DNA of 64,000 bases from Lamellibrachia satsuma (taxonomy: Eukaryota; Annelida; Polychaeta; Sabellida; Siboglinidae): NCBI GenBank assembly GCA_033239005.1, contig BSQZ01000068.1:2045001-2109000 (forward strand), in the 5' to 3' direction. Below, piece after piece: positions 41,255 through 53,061 of this stretch. Below the pieces are notes generated by a model that was given only the letters and a program-made list of their open reading frames with translations, had not been told where the DNA came from and did no database searches. How positions within the stretch are numbered: the first letter of the stretch is position 1; each line of letters begins with the position of its first letter. Position numbers and translations under genes: made by a program.

Positions 41255-42950
41255 TTTACCACACCACCTCACAATTTAAAAGCCTTGAAAGAGTACAACA
41301 CTCTGCTGCCAGATTTGTTAAAAATGATTACAGACGGAACACAAATCCAGCAGATCTAATTACTGCCCTTGGATGGCCAACCCTTGAATGAAGACGCATT
41401 ATTAAACAAGCCACAATTTTCTACAAAATTCTAAATAAAATTATTGAGATCACCCCCCGTCCAGGCTTACTAACCCGCTCTCGAACCCGTGGACAATACT
41501 TGGCCCCCTGGTGTCGGTGCAATGGTCTTTTCATTTTATCCCCGAGCCATTCACATATGGAATATAATTCCACCAAAAATTACCAACATAAAAAACCCAA
41601 ATCATTTCAAGAAGCTATTATGGAACTCCCTTTCACCACACCTCCTCACCTAAACTACCTTTAAAATATAGTGCTCAGCGTAAACTTATCTATGGTATGG
41701 GTGTTGAGACTGTATATGTGTGCATGTGGCAAGACAGCGACAGTATCCATACACACAACCAACCCATTAAAATTTTTTCACCTAAACATCCTATACATAA
41801 AATAAATAAAACTATCAGATAAAAACCCTTTCAGCAACATTAAAGATACTAGTCTCTTAGTTCTATGTACCACCCACAGCACATCTCAAGTCTCAAGTGG
41901 TTTACTCCAAACAGCCCAAACTTGGGCTAACGCAGGAGTTTGTGGTGGGCTGTGCGCATGCGCTGTGGGTGGTACATTCGATTAAAAGACTAGTATCATT
42001 AATGTTGCTGAAATGGTTTTTATTTGATAGTTTTATTTATTTTATGTATAGGATGTTTAACGAAATTTTTTAATAGGTTGGTTGTGTGTATGGACACTGT
42101 CGCTGCCTTGCCACATGCACACATAGACAGTCTCCATACCCACACCCTGGATAAGTTTACGCTGAGCACTGTGTTTTAAAGGCAGTTTAGGTGAGGAGGT
42201 GTGGTGAAAGGGAGTTCCATAATAGCTTCTTGAAATGATTTTGGGTTTTTTATGTTGGTAATTTTTGATGGAATCATATTCCATATGCGAATGGCTCTGG
42301 GATAAAATGAAAAGACCATTGCATTTATACGACACTTGGGGGCTATGTATTGTCCATGGGTTCGAGAGCGAGTTAGTAGGCCTGAAGGTGGGGTGATCTC
42401 AATAATGTTGTTTAGAATTTTGTAGAAGGTAGTGGCTTGTTTGATAATGCGCCTTCGTTCGAGGGTTGGCCACCCAAGGGCAGTAATTAGATCTGCTGGA
42501 TTTGTGTTTCGTCTGTAGTCATTTTTAACAAATCTGGCAGCAGAGTGTTGCACTCTTTCAAGGCTTTTAATTTGTGAAAAGGTGTGGTGTACTCAAGTTT
42601 TGGCCGGATTAGCATGTTGTAGGCTGTTTGTTTAACTTCGGGTTTACATGGGCCAAGAGTTCGTTTAATCATGCCTAAACATTTCGAAGATTTTGAAGTT
42701 ATGTCAGTGACGTGATTTGTCCAGGTTAATTTGGAATCCAATTTTACTCCGAGGTATGAGTGGCTGGATACGGTGGATAATGGCTGGCCAGAAAGCGAGT
42801 ACTTGTGTGTGCTGGGTTTAGTTTTGTTTGTTATTGGAAGGTGGACGCATTTAGATACATTAAATTCCATTAAATTACATGTGCACAGTCCACCACAAAC
42901 TCCTGCGTTAGCCCAAGCTTGGGCTGTTTGGAGTATAACCACTTGAGACT
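41255..42950. pseudogene. Jockey/CR1-like LINE 3' ends in inverted duplication
   Basis: The plus strand 41262-41885 and the minus strand 42596-41962 encode the same reverse-transcriptase C-terminus (QHSAARFVKNDYRRNTNPAD, SFQEAIMELPFTTPPHLN) and the same 3' UTR, which ends at GTACCACCCACAGC. The right arm continues upstream in the gene on the minus strand to 42942 (SHSYLGVKLDSKLTWTNHV). The 75-bp spacer between the arms repeats, in plus orientation, the segment found at 42886-42950. The arms differ by substitutions and small indels. Confidence 0.85.
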
Positions 42951-43760
42951 ACCTCTTTTACTACCACGTCGATCTCGGCCCACCTATTTTGAATGAGGTT
43001 AGTTATTCGCACAACTGTTCTGTTAAATTCCGTTCCGCTTCTAGTAAATTAATTATTTTATAGGCATTTAAAATAGCATTAGAATAAAAAAATTCAACTA
43101 TGAAAATATAGTGCACCCTGAACACCAAAAATTCGGTGTTGGGATGTAGTGTTCATATTGATCGCCATGTGGTGCCACTTTCGTTGGCTTTGGTTATGCT
43201 GTTGGTGCCCAGATGAAGACAACACATGTGCGGATGTTTTGAGCCATTTCTCGAATCGATCCGTCAATTATTAGTATTTTTGCGAATTTTTTGAAAGTTA
43301 CCGATATCTCATCAACGTTTTACGATTCATGGTTATGATGACTATGAGCGGGCATTGCATCTGTTGGGTTTTACATCCGATAATTCGGATGTAAATTACA
43401 TTAGTAGCGGACAAGACAGCGACATCGATGTGTCAATGATGTGTTGTCACTGTATTCATTGTCTTTTGACGTAACATTTGACTCACATTTGCAGAATTAC
43501 TGAATTTATATTCCTTGAATTTTTCTTTTCCATAAGTTATTACACTACAATACATGGTGTGCTCTGCTATATATGTCAGTAGATTACATGTACCTATGAA
43601 ACATTCATTATTATGCATTTTGTGAACAGTTTTGTGTGCTTTATATGTATATATGCGATCAACCAAAATCATAGTACTTGCATGCTAATTGTAACATTCC
43701 ACAGGTAAATGCAGATATTATTATAATTTCTCTTGCTGCTCATAGAGGACATGTAGGCCT
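42951..43760. other. non-coding DNA
   Basis: No recognisable gene. A small palindromic block, GTTTTACATCCGATAATTC, is near 43368. Confidence 0.4.
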
Positions 43761-43769
43761 ACCTTGCAG

Positions 43770-44533
43770 TAGGCAAAGTCAATCACCCTACAATTTTGTT
43801 CTATCTGGCTGTTGCTGTAGTAGGGGCGAAGATCTCATTCATCAAAAGCTTAAGTATTTTCATGAAACATGAAACCTTACAAAAACGCCATAAACAGAGC
43901 AATAAACACGTCTTTCGTGTCTGTATGCATTCTTATATGTATATCACTAAAGTTACCTGACAATAACCATGTAAAAGTGTGAAATTATTACCTTTTTGTC
44001 AGAATGCATGTGCTTGTCAACATTTGTATATAACCGGATGTTGTGAGCGAGAATACCAAGCGGGAATCCCGTGGATCTATATAAGGTTACGCTAAGAATT
44101 GCAGTCTGCTGACCATGGAGTTACATCATTAATCATGCCCCTATAAACTACTAACTTACTAACGGGTGTTTTATTTATGTCTGTGCTGCTGGCCCATTCT
44201 GGCCTCATTCTACACGAAATCGCGTTTGATCATGTGACCCAAAGGCAACATCACGTGCACAGTATGGCGGTTAATTGTGAAATGTTTTCTATGTCACCGA
44301 TAAAAGTACTCATAAGTAATTATTTGGAGCACATTTCTTCAGTTTATTGATGCCCAATTGTTGGTTGTATGTCACAGAATACACATGTGAAACTGTTAGT
44401 GCGTATTGGTTTTAAAACTTAAATTATTTGTTCCGTAGCCATTTGGCTACGGAACTGCCAAAACCATGCTTTAGCAAATGCCGGTCTCGACTTTCGCCCC
44501 AGAGACGAAGAGTGGGGCGGACAATTTTGCCTA
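43770..44533. mobile_element. TAGGCAAA-family MITE, copy B (9-bp duplication)
   Basis: The 764-bp element has the same ends and interior as copy A at 36287-37032 and is flanked by its own perfect 9-bp duplication ACCTTGCAG (43761-43769 and 44534-44542). Two copies at different sites with different duplications establish a mobile family. Confidence 0.93.
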
Positions 44534-44542
44534 ACCTTGCAG

Positions 44543-45238
44543 TACCAAACTTGCCTCATTTTGTGCTTTATTTTTCCATGAGTGACAAAATAAAACTATA
44601 TTTCGTATTTAATTTTTCACTTTGCAATTGTTTACATATGCTAATTATATGCTAATTAGCCACAGTTAATCATAACATTGATAGTGTTATTACCATTGGT
44701 AAGATAAAATATTCTGTGATTCAGAATATGTATATATTGTAAGGGTTTTGAGGAAGAGTTTACATGTTACAGTGCATTTCATAATCCCATGGGTTGAAAC
44801 AAAATCAACTCCCCCAGAAATTCAGGGCTTATCAGGTTAATACATATAGTTTACTATTTGTGTGTGGTAAGAATGTGGAGTCTGTAGAGACATTAGACCC
44901 TAAAAATCGGCTTGGTGCTCTAGCATTGTTTCATTGAGCAGATCCTTTCATGTGATTTGTCTTTGATTTCTGTCTCTTAAGAATGTTTGGACGCCCTAGT
45001 AACAGGCTTGGTGCTCTTGCATTGTTTCATTGAGCAGATCTTTTCATGTGATTTGTCTTTGATTTCTGTCTCTTAAGAATGTTTGGACGCCCTAGTAATC
45101 TGCTTGCTTTCATTGAGCAAGTATTTTTGTTTGAATAACGTACTATTTGTTTACTGCTCCCAAGCTAGAATTAAAACCTGACTTTTGTGTATATAAATAT
45201 ATACAAAAGTAAAAAAAATTTACACTCAGAGACTGGAG
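44543..45238. other. non-coding DNA
   Basis: Contains the 96-bp tandem duplication listed separately. Otherwise AT-rich without gene features. Confidence 0.4.
44911..45102 (+). repeat. tandem duplication, 96-bp unit x2
   Basis: CTTGGTGCTCTAGCATTG at 44911 and its copy at 45007 begin two nearly identical 96-bp units. Confidence 0.9.
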
Positions 45239-45269
45239 TCATTTTACTAATACTTTCGAACAAGTTTCA

Positions 45270-45935
45270 TGTGTGCCATGATTCCCCGTTGTCGGGTCGA
45301 GCGCATAGTGCTTGATTTTGAAGATGCCACGTGGCGCGCAGCACGCATCATCTTCCCAGATGTGGAATTGAAGTGCTGTGCCTTCCACTTCACACAGGCC
45401 ATATGGCGACATATAGAAGAGTGCAGCTTCCAAGCAGCATACACCACAGATGGCGGCACCTTCAAGTATCTGCAAGATTATGGCACTCTGCTTCATCCCA
45501 GCACAACACATCACCCTCATCTTCTGACGATTGCAACGAGAAGCCACCACAGACGCATTGACACCACTTCTGCAATATATGAACTGCACGTAGATAATGA
45601 GCGACATCTGGCCACCAGCTGCTTGGAGTGTCTACTACCAGTCCGTGTGCACGAACAACGACCTTGAGGGTTGGCACAACCGATTAACCGCCAGTGGTTG
45701 TGCCCAGATGAATTTATACATGTTGGTGTCGCTGCTGCACGACGAATCCAGCATGATCCCGATAAAAGTGCATCTCGTGTTGGAGGGAAAGTTGCAGTGG
45801 TGTCAGAAGAAGACATTCGCGAATCTCCAACGCAAGAGCTTTGCACACAGGGATGAATACGAGAATGACGACCGTTCTGCTCTACAACTTCTGTGGGCCT
45901 GTTTGCGACTGCACGGGCAAACAGTTAAGGCATAG
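45270..45935 (+). pseudogene. MULE (Mutator-like) transposase fragment
   Basis: The first frame (to about 45500) encodes VERIVLDFEDATWRAARIIF and VELKCCAFHFTQAIWRHIEE, the DDE/MULE signature with CxxH. A second frame (45597-45935) has WPPAAWSVYYQSVCTNNDLE and GWHNRLTASGCAQMNLYMLV. Together they match the middle and end of MULE transposases. A frameshift near 45500-45600 and the missing N-terminus make it inactive. No inverted repeats were found around it. Confidence 0.82.
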
Positions 45936-46446
45936 TCACCCCTCAGACTGAACTGTCAGAACGTGAACTGAACTTTTTACATGGAATCTATTTGATTGTA
46001 TGATATGGTGTAATGCTAGTTTGGCAATGTTTGACACCATTTTATAATTTGCTCCACGCCTTTTATTGTAGCGGTATTTTTATAGTATATACCAGTTATA
46101 CATATTGCATGCATAATTTTAATAATGCTGCTAAACTATTGAAAGCATTGTAGTGTTTTTTTTTTCATAGGGTGCTAGTAATGTAGTCTTTAAAATTATT
46201 GTGAGTACCAGAGTAGCCTTTCTGGTAAAAGAAATATATATTAAATTGGTCAGCATTTTATAATTAGTTGTAATATGTTGAATGGATGTCCAACTGAGAT
46301 TTTGTAATGTTTTTATGTATAATAAACCATTTGGTATTTATTACGTTGTGATTATTGCATTCTCCGCAAATAAACATGACACAATAGGAACGTAAATTGC
46401 ATAGCATAGACATGGTAGCAGCACTAACAGCTAGTCTTAAATTGAA
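45936..46446. other. non-coding AT-rich DNA
   Basis: Nothing recognisable. Confidence 0.4.
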
Positions 46447-46622
46447 ACACACACACACAGTGTCACACACACAGTGTCACACGCACACACACACACACAG
46501 TGTCACACACAGTGTCACACACGCACGCATGCACACACAGTGTCACACACGCATGCACGCACACACTCAGTGTCACGCACGCACACACACACAGTGTCAC
46601 GCACGCACGCACACGCACACAG
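46447..46622. repeat. (CA)n microsatellite with interspersed AGTGTCAC units
   Basis: CA and CACG runs are punctuated by at least seven ACAGTGTCAC blocks. Both strands are open here only because of the repeat. Confidence 0.95.
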
Positions 46623-46629
46623 ATCGACT

Positions 46630-49279
46630 TGGTAGTAAAAACAGGTAAACAAAACATCTGTGTAACATTTTAATTTATTTACACTTAATAATTATACATA
46701 TTTCTTTACACATACATACCCAACACAACTACCTAATTCTCCATTAACAACTAAACAGGTGGGCCAAGATCGACATGTTTTCATCATCTCCCTGGGTACT
46801 GGTCAAAACGGCAACAAATCCTAAATGTCGACTAACCAAAATGCCAACAATCCAAAATGGCGACACCCAGTGACCAAAAGGGTGACAAATATTGGTAAAT
46901 ATAGACAGATATAGCCGCTGTATGTATGGCGTAATGGTCAGAACGGCGACAAACCAAAACTGGGACACAAATAAATAATCGTGTATAAGCGTCACATACT
47001 CATGTAGATAACCCCTGATGTGACGTACACTTGGTTAAATTAAATGGAAGCCAAATTAAAAAATGTTATAAGTGACACAAATAAATAATAACCGTGTATA
47101 AATATGGTATGTGTCTCAGTTTCGATTGTCGCCAGTTTTTTGTTCTGTCGCTCCTTAATATAAATATAATTCAAAACAAATCATATACGTTACAATTCCT
47201 GCATATTGAATATTTATCATTCACCATAACACACACAAAAACAACAAGCACTAGAATGAAGTTTACAAAACTTCAGTGCATTACGTTTTGTGCAAGGGTG
47301 CTGATGTCCAACGCATTGCCTCGTACAATGGGCAGGTGTGAATAACAAACATTGTTGCACATTCACAACCGCGACCTGGGCTTACATTTTATGAAAAACA
47401 ATATCAAAGAACTTATACGCAGAAGGTTTCGTTGCATTCCAAAATAAATACTGATAGTTAGGGTATGATATCATGATGACATTTTATTTCCAATAGTAAT
47501 ACCCACAACATATAATATTAATAGAATATTATAATATTTATGCAATTCATTAACCATTGTGTACAATTATCATCTTCATTTATCTGGATTGTTGCCGTTC
47601 CGTTGTCGCCGTTTATATTTGTTGTCGTTTTTTTTTGCTGTTTTTGACAATATTTGTCGCCGTTTTGACCACAATTATCACCGTTTTGGTTGTCGCCGTT
47701 TCGACTGCATTTCTGACCGGTGTCCATCTCACTGACACTGTCTGACTGACATGCTGATCGACTTTAGTCAAAATGTCATATTTCTAACTCTTAAAATGCC
47801 TGCACGTGCCATACTAGTCAATGTTTACCAATTTGTGTATGAATTAATATGCCTTGTGGCAAAAAAATGCCAAAAATCCCTCCGCCTATTAACATCATCT
47901 AAAAATACACAGTTATACCATCAACAGGTTCTACCGGCAAACATTGCAATGTCTCTGCTTGCAATGTCTCTGCTCAAATGCACTTACGTCAGATGATACA
48001 AATTTTACAAACTTCTTTAGTAACACACCAGTAAGTCTAACTGAGGCATGATTCCCGTAGCAAGGAAAGGCCAAGACGAATGCCGGGATGGTTGTCTCAC
48101 ACACTGGCACTGCAGTGGTTGGTCGGAAGAGTAGGGCAGTTCCCAATCACCCAATGTCTACCAAGTACCGACCCTAAAAGTGCTACGACAAGCCACTGAC
48201 ACTGTGGCCAAAGAGCATGAGATCACAACACAGTGCCAGTGGTTGCTATTTGCCTGTAGGCATAGCTGGGACATGGGTTGATACAGCACAAGAGCATATC
48301 CACACACTGGTGGGTCATGCGCAGTGCTTTTCTGAAGCCTCGTGCTGCTCCGAAATCCCTTATCTAACAGTCTGGTGCCTTGTCCTAACCCATCCTCGCA
48401 AGTTAGGGGTGGTAGCACTACAGTTGAAATGTGGAGTTGTCAGTGTATTCCACGCCAAGTATGGACGTATGCTTAATCATTTGTATGGGAAGGTGGGGCA
48501 TGTCTGCACGCTGACAAAACAGTGTAGTATTTGGTCTTGAACCAGCGAATTGGACTCATTTGCGTTGGTAAGAAATTATAAACTAAAATGTTGTTTATTC
48601 AGAATCTCATGTAATTTTATACATATACCGCATAGAAAATTTTCATTCTTTTCCCGTCGGTCGTTTGTGACATATCCACACAGATGAGTGAATGTGCATC
48701 AGTCGTGTATGAATATGCTCAGTGCAGTAAGTTCATTTACATAATGTGATGTCACTACGTAGATGTTATTAAAATATATATTTAATTTGGTTTGCCCGTA
48801 TTTTAGGCATTATGTGATATATGACTTACGCCTATGGGGATACTCATCAGCTAAACCAACAGCTAACCAGTGGGAGGGTAGTCCTAAGAAATAGGTTGGA
48901 GGTTGGCCTAAAAAATAGACCTGTGTGAGGTGGGATTTTGAGGTAGGATGTGTTAAAGACTACTTAATCTTACAACCCAATAGTTATTGTGGGTTCATTA
49001 TTCATGTACCTTAACGTGTATAATTATAATGTAGTTTTTATTGTGTGTCTTTTGGACCAATATCACGCATCCACTTCACTAGATATCGCCAAATTTGGGC
49101 AATAATATATAAACTACACCTGGTTATGTTTATATTATTTATATGGGCACATTTCAGGAAACAAATTTAGTAAATGGAACTGTGGTAAAAACTGAGCTGA
49201 AATACTCATTCAGGACCTCTGCCATTTACAACCCGTCTGAAATTTTTTTTCCACTGTTATTTTCCAGTGGTCCGGCCTT
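46630..49279. other. non-coding DNA with degenerate CCAAAATGGCGACA-type repeats
   Basis: At 46800-46960 the sequence repeats units such as AACGGCGACAAAC and CCAAAATGGCGACA. At 47585-47715 the inverse form (TTGTCGCCGTTTTGAC) recurs. The plus-strand frame at 48217-48540 (107 residues) shows no family resemblance and is not called. No gene is supported. Confidence 0.4.
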
Positions 49280-50365
49280 AGCTCGAACTTACTGTTTACT
49301 CCTTACATAAGCATAGAAACTCTTGCTGTCATTTTTTATATTATCTGCCAATTTATGTTCAAAGGTTCTTTTATATTTTCTAATTTCAGTTGTAGCTAGG
49401 TTAAGTGCCTCTTTGTAATTTTGCATAGTCTTCATCCTTTCTGGTACGCCTTTAAACCCTCCACATAGTTTGCTTAAACACTATTTTTCTAATAGCTTCT
49501 TTTGACAAGAGTTTCTAGACCGTTTTCCTTGGTTTTTTTTCAAGGGAATACATTTATCAATTTCATATTTTAGAATATTCCAACATTCAATTGCGGTCTT
49601 ATTCATCAGCATGTTATTCCAATCTAGCTTTGCTAAGTATTTTCTCATCTTTGTAGTTACCTTTGTGGAAGTTTTTCCTATACGTTTTTTTAGTTTTACT
49701 TTCTGACTTTACATTGATGTCAAAATGTATTTGATTGTGTTCACTGTTACCCAATGGTTCATGTATTTTTACATTGTCCATTAATTCTTTTTGTGATGAC
49801 AAAACTATATCTAATACGTTATCTCCCTGCATGGTTGGTTCTAGCATGTGCGGAGTAAGGAAGCTATCCTGAATTAAAAATAGAAATTGTTGGTCCTCAC
49901 GCCCTGTACTCTCTAAAGATTTCCATTGTATGTGTCCATGGTTAAAATCTCCCATTATGATACATTCCCCTTTACTAACTTCCTTTATAGCATTTTGTAG
50001 TTTTGTGTTATCCTCTTTGTTTAGGTTTGGACTTCGGTAAACTAATCCAATAGTTAATTTTGTATTTCCTGAAACTATTTTGCACCAAACAGCTTCATCG
50101 CAATCTGCTTCCCTTTCTAATTTTATTTCATAAGCTTGAATAGATTCTTTAACATATAAAATAACTCCCCCTCCCCTTCTTCCTATTTGATCTCTCCTAA
50201 ACATTACGTATCCTGTCAATCCTAATTCATCATCTGTTATGTCTGTGTTGGCCCATGATTTGGTTATACCATTTATGTGAGGGTCAATATCTTCTACCAT
50301 AATGTTTAATTCGTTTTCCTTATTTACTATACTCCTGGCATTTAAACACACATTTATAACCTGCT
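49280..50365 (-). pseudogene. CR1-like LINE endonuclease domain
   Basis: The minus-strand frame 50351-49614 encodes an APE-type endonuclease: NARSIVNKENELNIMV, RRGGGVILYVKESI, TIGLVYRSPN, IIMGDFNHGHIQW, LDIVLSSQKEL and SEHNQIHF (usual SDH is SEH). Linker sequence continues to about 49280 in broken frames. It overlaps the endonuclease part of the fragment at 1205-2655 and is clearly the same family. Reverse transcriptase is absent. Confidence 0.9.
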
Positions 50366-50392
50366 TCAGACCTGTTTTTAGGCCATTTTATG

Positions 50393-50445
50393 TGTGTGTG
50401 TGTGTGTGCGTGCGTGCATACGTGCGTGCGTGCGTGCATGCGTAC
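50393..50445. repeat. (TG)n / (TGCG)n microsatellite
   Basis: Simple repeat directly upstream of the LINE endonuclease fragment. Confidence 0.95.
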
Positions 50446-50650
50446 ATACAGGGATGATTCACATATTTATTTTGAATTGTATCTTGGTTGCATAATTTCT
50501 CTTCTGGCATACCAATTCACATTGTAACAGTAGTTGATTAATTAGTAACGTGACAAATTCATCATGTAAGTTGCTGCTGAACTTGTATTAAATTTGTATT
50601 AAAAAAAGATAAACAGATACCTCTTGGAGTGTCCTCTTGGACTTAGAGTC

Positions 50651-50848
50651 CTATTTGTAGTGTTTATGCTCTAGATGGTGATTCATGCACATGTGCGTGT
50701 TAATGATGCTGGCAGCACACAGGTGACAGTCTACAGACAGTCCACGCATATTGACAAATACTTGATCTTCAGCTCGAATCACCATATAGGGCACAAATGG
50801 GCAGTAGTTAGAAAGTTGGTCAACAAACACTGAACATACCCCTAACAT
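50651..50848 (-). CDS. small unrecognised frame with a C2H2-like motif
   Basis: The 65-residue minus-strand frame contains CHLCAASIINTHMCMNHHLE, then HKH, with Cys and His spacing that loosely resembles a zinc finger. There is no clear splice site or family match; it could be an exon or a transposon remnant. Confidence 0.25.
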   Translation of the reverse strand: MLGVCSVFVDQLSNYCPFVPYMVIRAEDQVFVNMRGLSVDCHLCAASIINTHMCMNHHLEHKHYK

Positions 50849-50937
50849 TCGTGCGCAAATTATCAGAAAAACTGATCACTATTTTCTGAGAACACATTAG
50901 GGACTTTTAGCAAACCATACTACCGGGTAGATCAATA

Positions 50938-51060
50938 GTGGTGAACTCCAAGGATAAAACCGACAAGAATGACAAGCGCAGGATGATGTACGAAGTAACA
51001 TGTCTGGAGTGTCATCAAACTTATTCAGCTCTGGGCACACCAACAGGTCACTGGAGGCCT
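50938..51060 (+). pseudogene. GIY-YIG-type segment, possibly from a Penelope-like element
   Basis: The translation VNSKDKTDKNDKRRMMYEVT, then CLECHQTYSAL, resembles the KDKxxxxxxxGVVYEVxC..C...YIGET start of the GIY-YIG endonuclease of Penelope-like and related retroelements. Key Gly/Glu residues after YSA are lost and the sequence runs into a minisatellite. Confidence 0.45.
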
Positions 51061-51130
51061 GGCTCAAAGACACACCAACAGGTCACTGGAGGCCTGGCTC
51101 AAAGACACACCAGCAGGTCACTGGAGGCCA
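51037..51130 (+). repeat. minisatellite, 35-bp unit x about 2.7
   Basis: The unit contains ACCAACAGGTCACTGGAGG and CTGGCTCAAAGACAC. Confidence 0.85.
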
Positions 51131-51332
51131 CCAGCACGAAGCCCCCCTCATGAGTGTAGGAGAACATGGGGTCAACTAGGACTAGAATATCACAGTCAAA
51201 GATGTGACAGTGGTATCTGTTTACTTTTGTTTAATGTGATAAATTAAGTTTATTTTGGAAGGTATAGAAGAGTTCAAACTGGGCAGGAGTTTGCCTATCC
51301 AAAATTGAAATTTTAATGTTGCTTGTTTACAG

Positions 51333-51446
51333 GAAGCAATAGCAATTGTGCTAGATGTGGGGCCTTCCATGGTCCAGGCGCCCCCTGGTGAATGTAGTGC
51401 ACTGCAGACATCTGTCGATGCTATAAACATGATCCTGCAAAGAAAG
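51333..51446 (+). CDS. XRCC5: Ku80-type (XRCC5) internal exon
   Basis: This 114-bp, 38-codon exon lies between a pyrimidine-rich acceptor (TTGCTTGTTTACAG) and a donor (GTAGGT). It encodes EAIAIVLDVGPSMVQAPPGE, then CSALQTSVDAINMILQRK. The first beta strand of the von Willebrand-like domain with LDVGPSM, and the end ILQRK, match the second exon of the Ku80 subunit of the DNA end-joining complex Ku. There are no frameshifts. Neighbouring exons were not found within the window, so the gene presumably has long transposon-filled introns. It could also be an isolated duplicated exon. Confidence 0.75.
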
Positions 51447-51871
51447 GTAGGTTATTCAACTGATTTCATTTTGTCAATATTGGTAACAAGTGATAGTCAT
51501 TCATGCTCTTCCTTGTTTAGATAAAATGTTTTAAATCTACACATTCCAACTAGTCAAACATTTAATCAATTATTTATTTACAACAAATACATATGAAAAA
51601 AAGTAATTTGTTGGAAAAGGGTGCTTTTATTTAAAAATTTAAGTTTCACTCCAAAACAGATGTTTTCATAGATTTCATGTTGTTTTTAATGTAATTTTGT
51701 GTGATGTTATGATGTTTTTGTGATATACACCTGGAAAGGTAAGAACCTCTGCTTAAAAAAGTGACTTTGGGACTTACCCCAGACAAAATTTAGAATGCCT
51801 GGCTATCTGTACACTGAATCCATTCAAAACAAGCACACATTTCAAAGTGGATGTTTCTAGTGTAACTGGCA
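51447..51871. other. presumed Ku80 intron
   Basis: AT-rich, no other exon recognised. Confidence 0.4.
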
Positions 51872-51988
51872 TTAAAACCTGAAATAAACATAGTTTCTCA
51901 TGTAAATAAACTCATCTGTCACAGTGTAAGATATATGCCTCCCTCTTCTTGTCTTCTTCGGGGCCGCACGCAATGGTCCAGGAGGCAT
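51872..51988 (-). CDS. possible short first exon or ORF on the minus strand
   Basis: A 38-codon frame begins at ATG 51988 (minus) with MPPGPLRAAPKKTRRGRHIS. A TATA-like TTATAAAT (52045-52052 on the plus strand as ATTTATAA) and an ATTGG box (near 52073) stand upstream. This has the form of a promoter and start, but no family is recognised. Confidence 0.3.
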   Translation of the reverse strand: MPPGPLRAAPKKTRRGRHISYTVTDEFIYMRNYVYFRF

Positions 51989-52044
51989 TTCTCACAACGA
52001 AGGATATTTTGATTGTCCGTCGTTTTTGCGCTCGCCAGGTCGAG

Positions 52045-52052
52045 ATTTATAA
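52045..52052 (-). promoter_or_regulatory. possible minus-strand TATA box
   Basis: TTATAAAT on the minus strand lies 57 bp before ATG 51988. A second similar arrangement (TATAAATA on the minus strand at 52468-52475, ATG at 52403) lies 420 bp away in the same orientation. Confidence 0.3.
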
Positions 52053-53053
52053 CTGAATTTGTACTCACTCGACCAATGAGTACATAGAGTACTACAGAAG
52101 TGTAGTCAACGCATTGTTCTCCAGGTTCGAAACGATTTTAATCTTGTACATCAGACGGCTACGTACATAGTAGCAATATAATCTCTCACGATGACAAATA
52201 AAAATAACAGTGAAGACATCTATCACTGTAAACCGTAAAGAAAAGTAGTGAATGTAAACATGACTCAAAATGTATACAGATTCTTAAAATCTAGAAGATT
52301 TGACAATAAAATTCTGGCCGGAAATTTTGAATTCTAATGCTAAAGCAGGTATGGCCCGCCAGGACAACCCTTACTGAAAATTTTGATGCCTAAAATTCAG
52401 CATGACTACACACCTAAGTGTAAATTTAAAATAGTCTTGCCGCCCCCTTGTAAACGCTCCTCCGGGGTATTTATACTCCCAGTTTTCCAAAATCAGACGC
52501 CGTCACTAGAGGCGCTGTGGTTGCTTAAATACCCAATACGCTTTACTATTGGTCAAGTTGTTAAATCCACCCACCCTCTCAACCGCTGGACAATGACGTC
52601 TGCCAGTCTTCCTTTCCCAATTTTGCAAGTTAAACTTTTGAACTCTTGGAGCTGCGCCAAATCCAGGGTTCCCAGGGCTCCTTCTCGGTTCCCCAATTAC
52701 GTTGACCCTCGGGTCAGAGCAATTTAGCAAATGTCAGGATTAAAGGGAAGTCTGAAGTGTCTAAACAGTACCATCAATCTTTGACACCATATGGATTGTG
52801 TCCATATACACTTGGGTGGTTTAACTATAAACTTTTAGAAACCTGTTTTTCTATTGTTAATCTAGGCTTAACACATCGAATAAACTTCCAAATGACTTAC
52901 TAAACATTAGCGCATAAAAAACTAATTAAAATCAAACAGGCCTATACTTTACAACAGGTTTGTCACTAGCATTACAGAGGCTCAAAAGACAACATAATGT
53001 TCCAGGTAATAATGGCATGGTGACCTGTTATGCTAAACATTGCTGGTGAGAAC
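52053..53053. other. non-coding DNA with a GC-richer block
   Basis: The block 52430-52735 is richer in C and G than its surroundings and includes the second TATA arrangement noted above. No coding frame is convincing. Confidence 0.35.
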
Positions 53054-53061
53054 CCTAATTT

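Noticed and set aside
46397..46657. Open frames on both strands rich in His/Thr or Cys/Val
   Set aside because: Produced entirely by the CA/TG microsatellite.
48217..48540. Plus-strand frame of 107 residues
   Set aside because: It begins at an ATG but contains no recognisable domain, and its codon use is not distinguishable from surrounding non-coding DNA.
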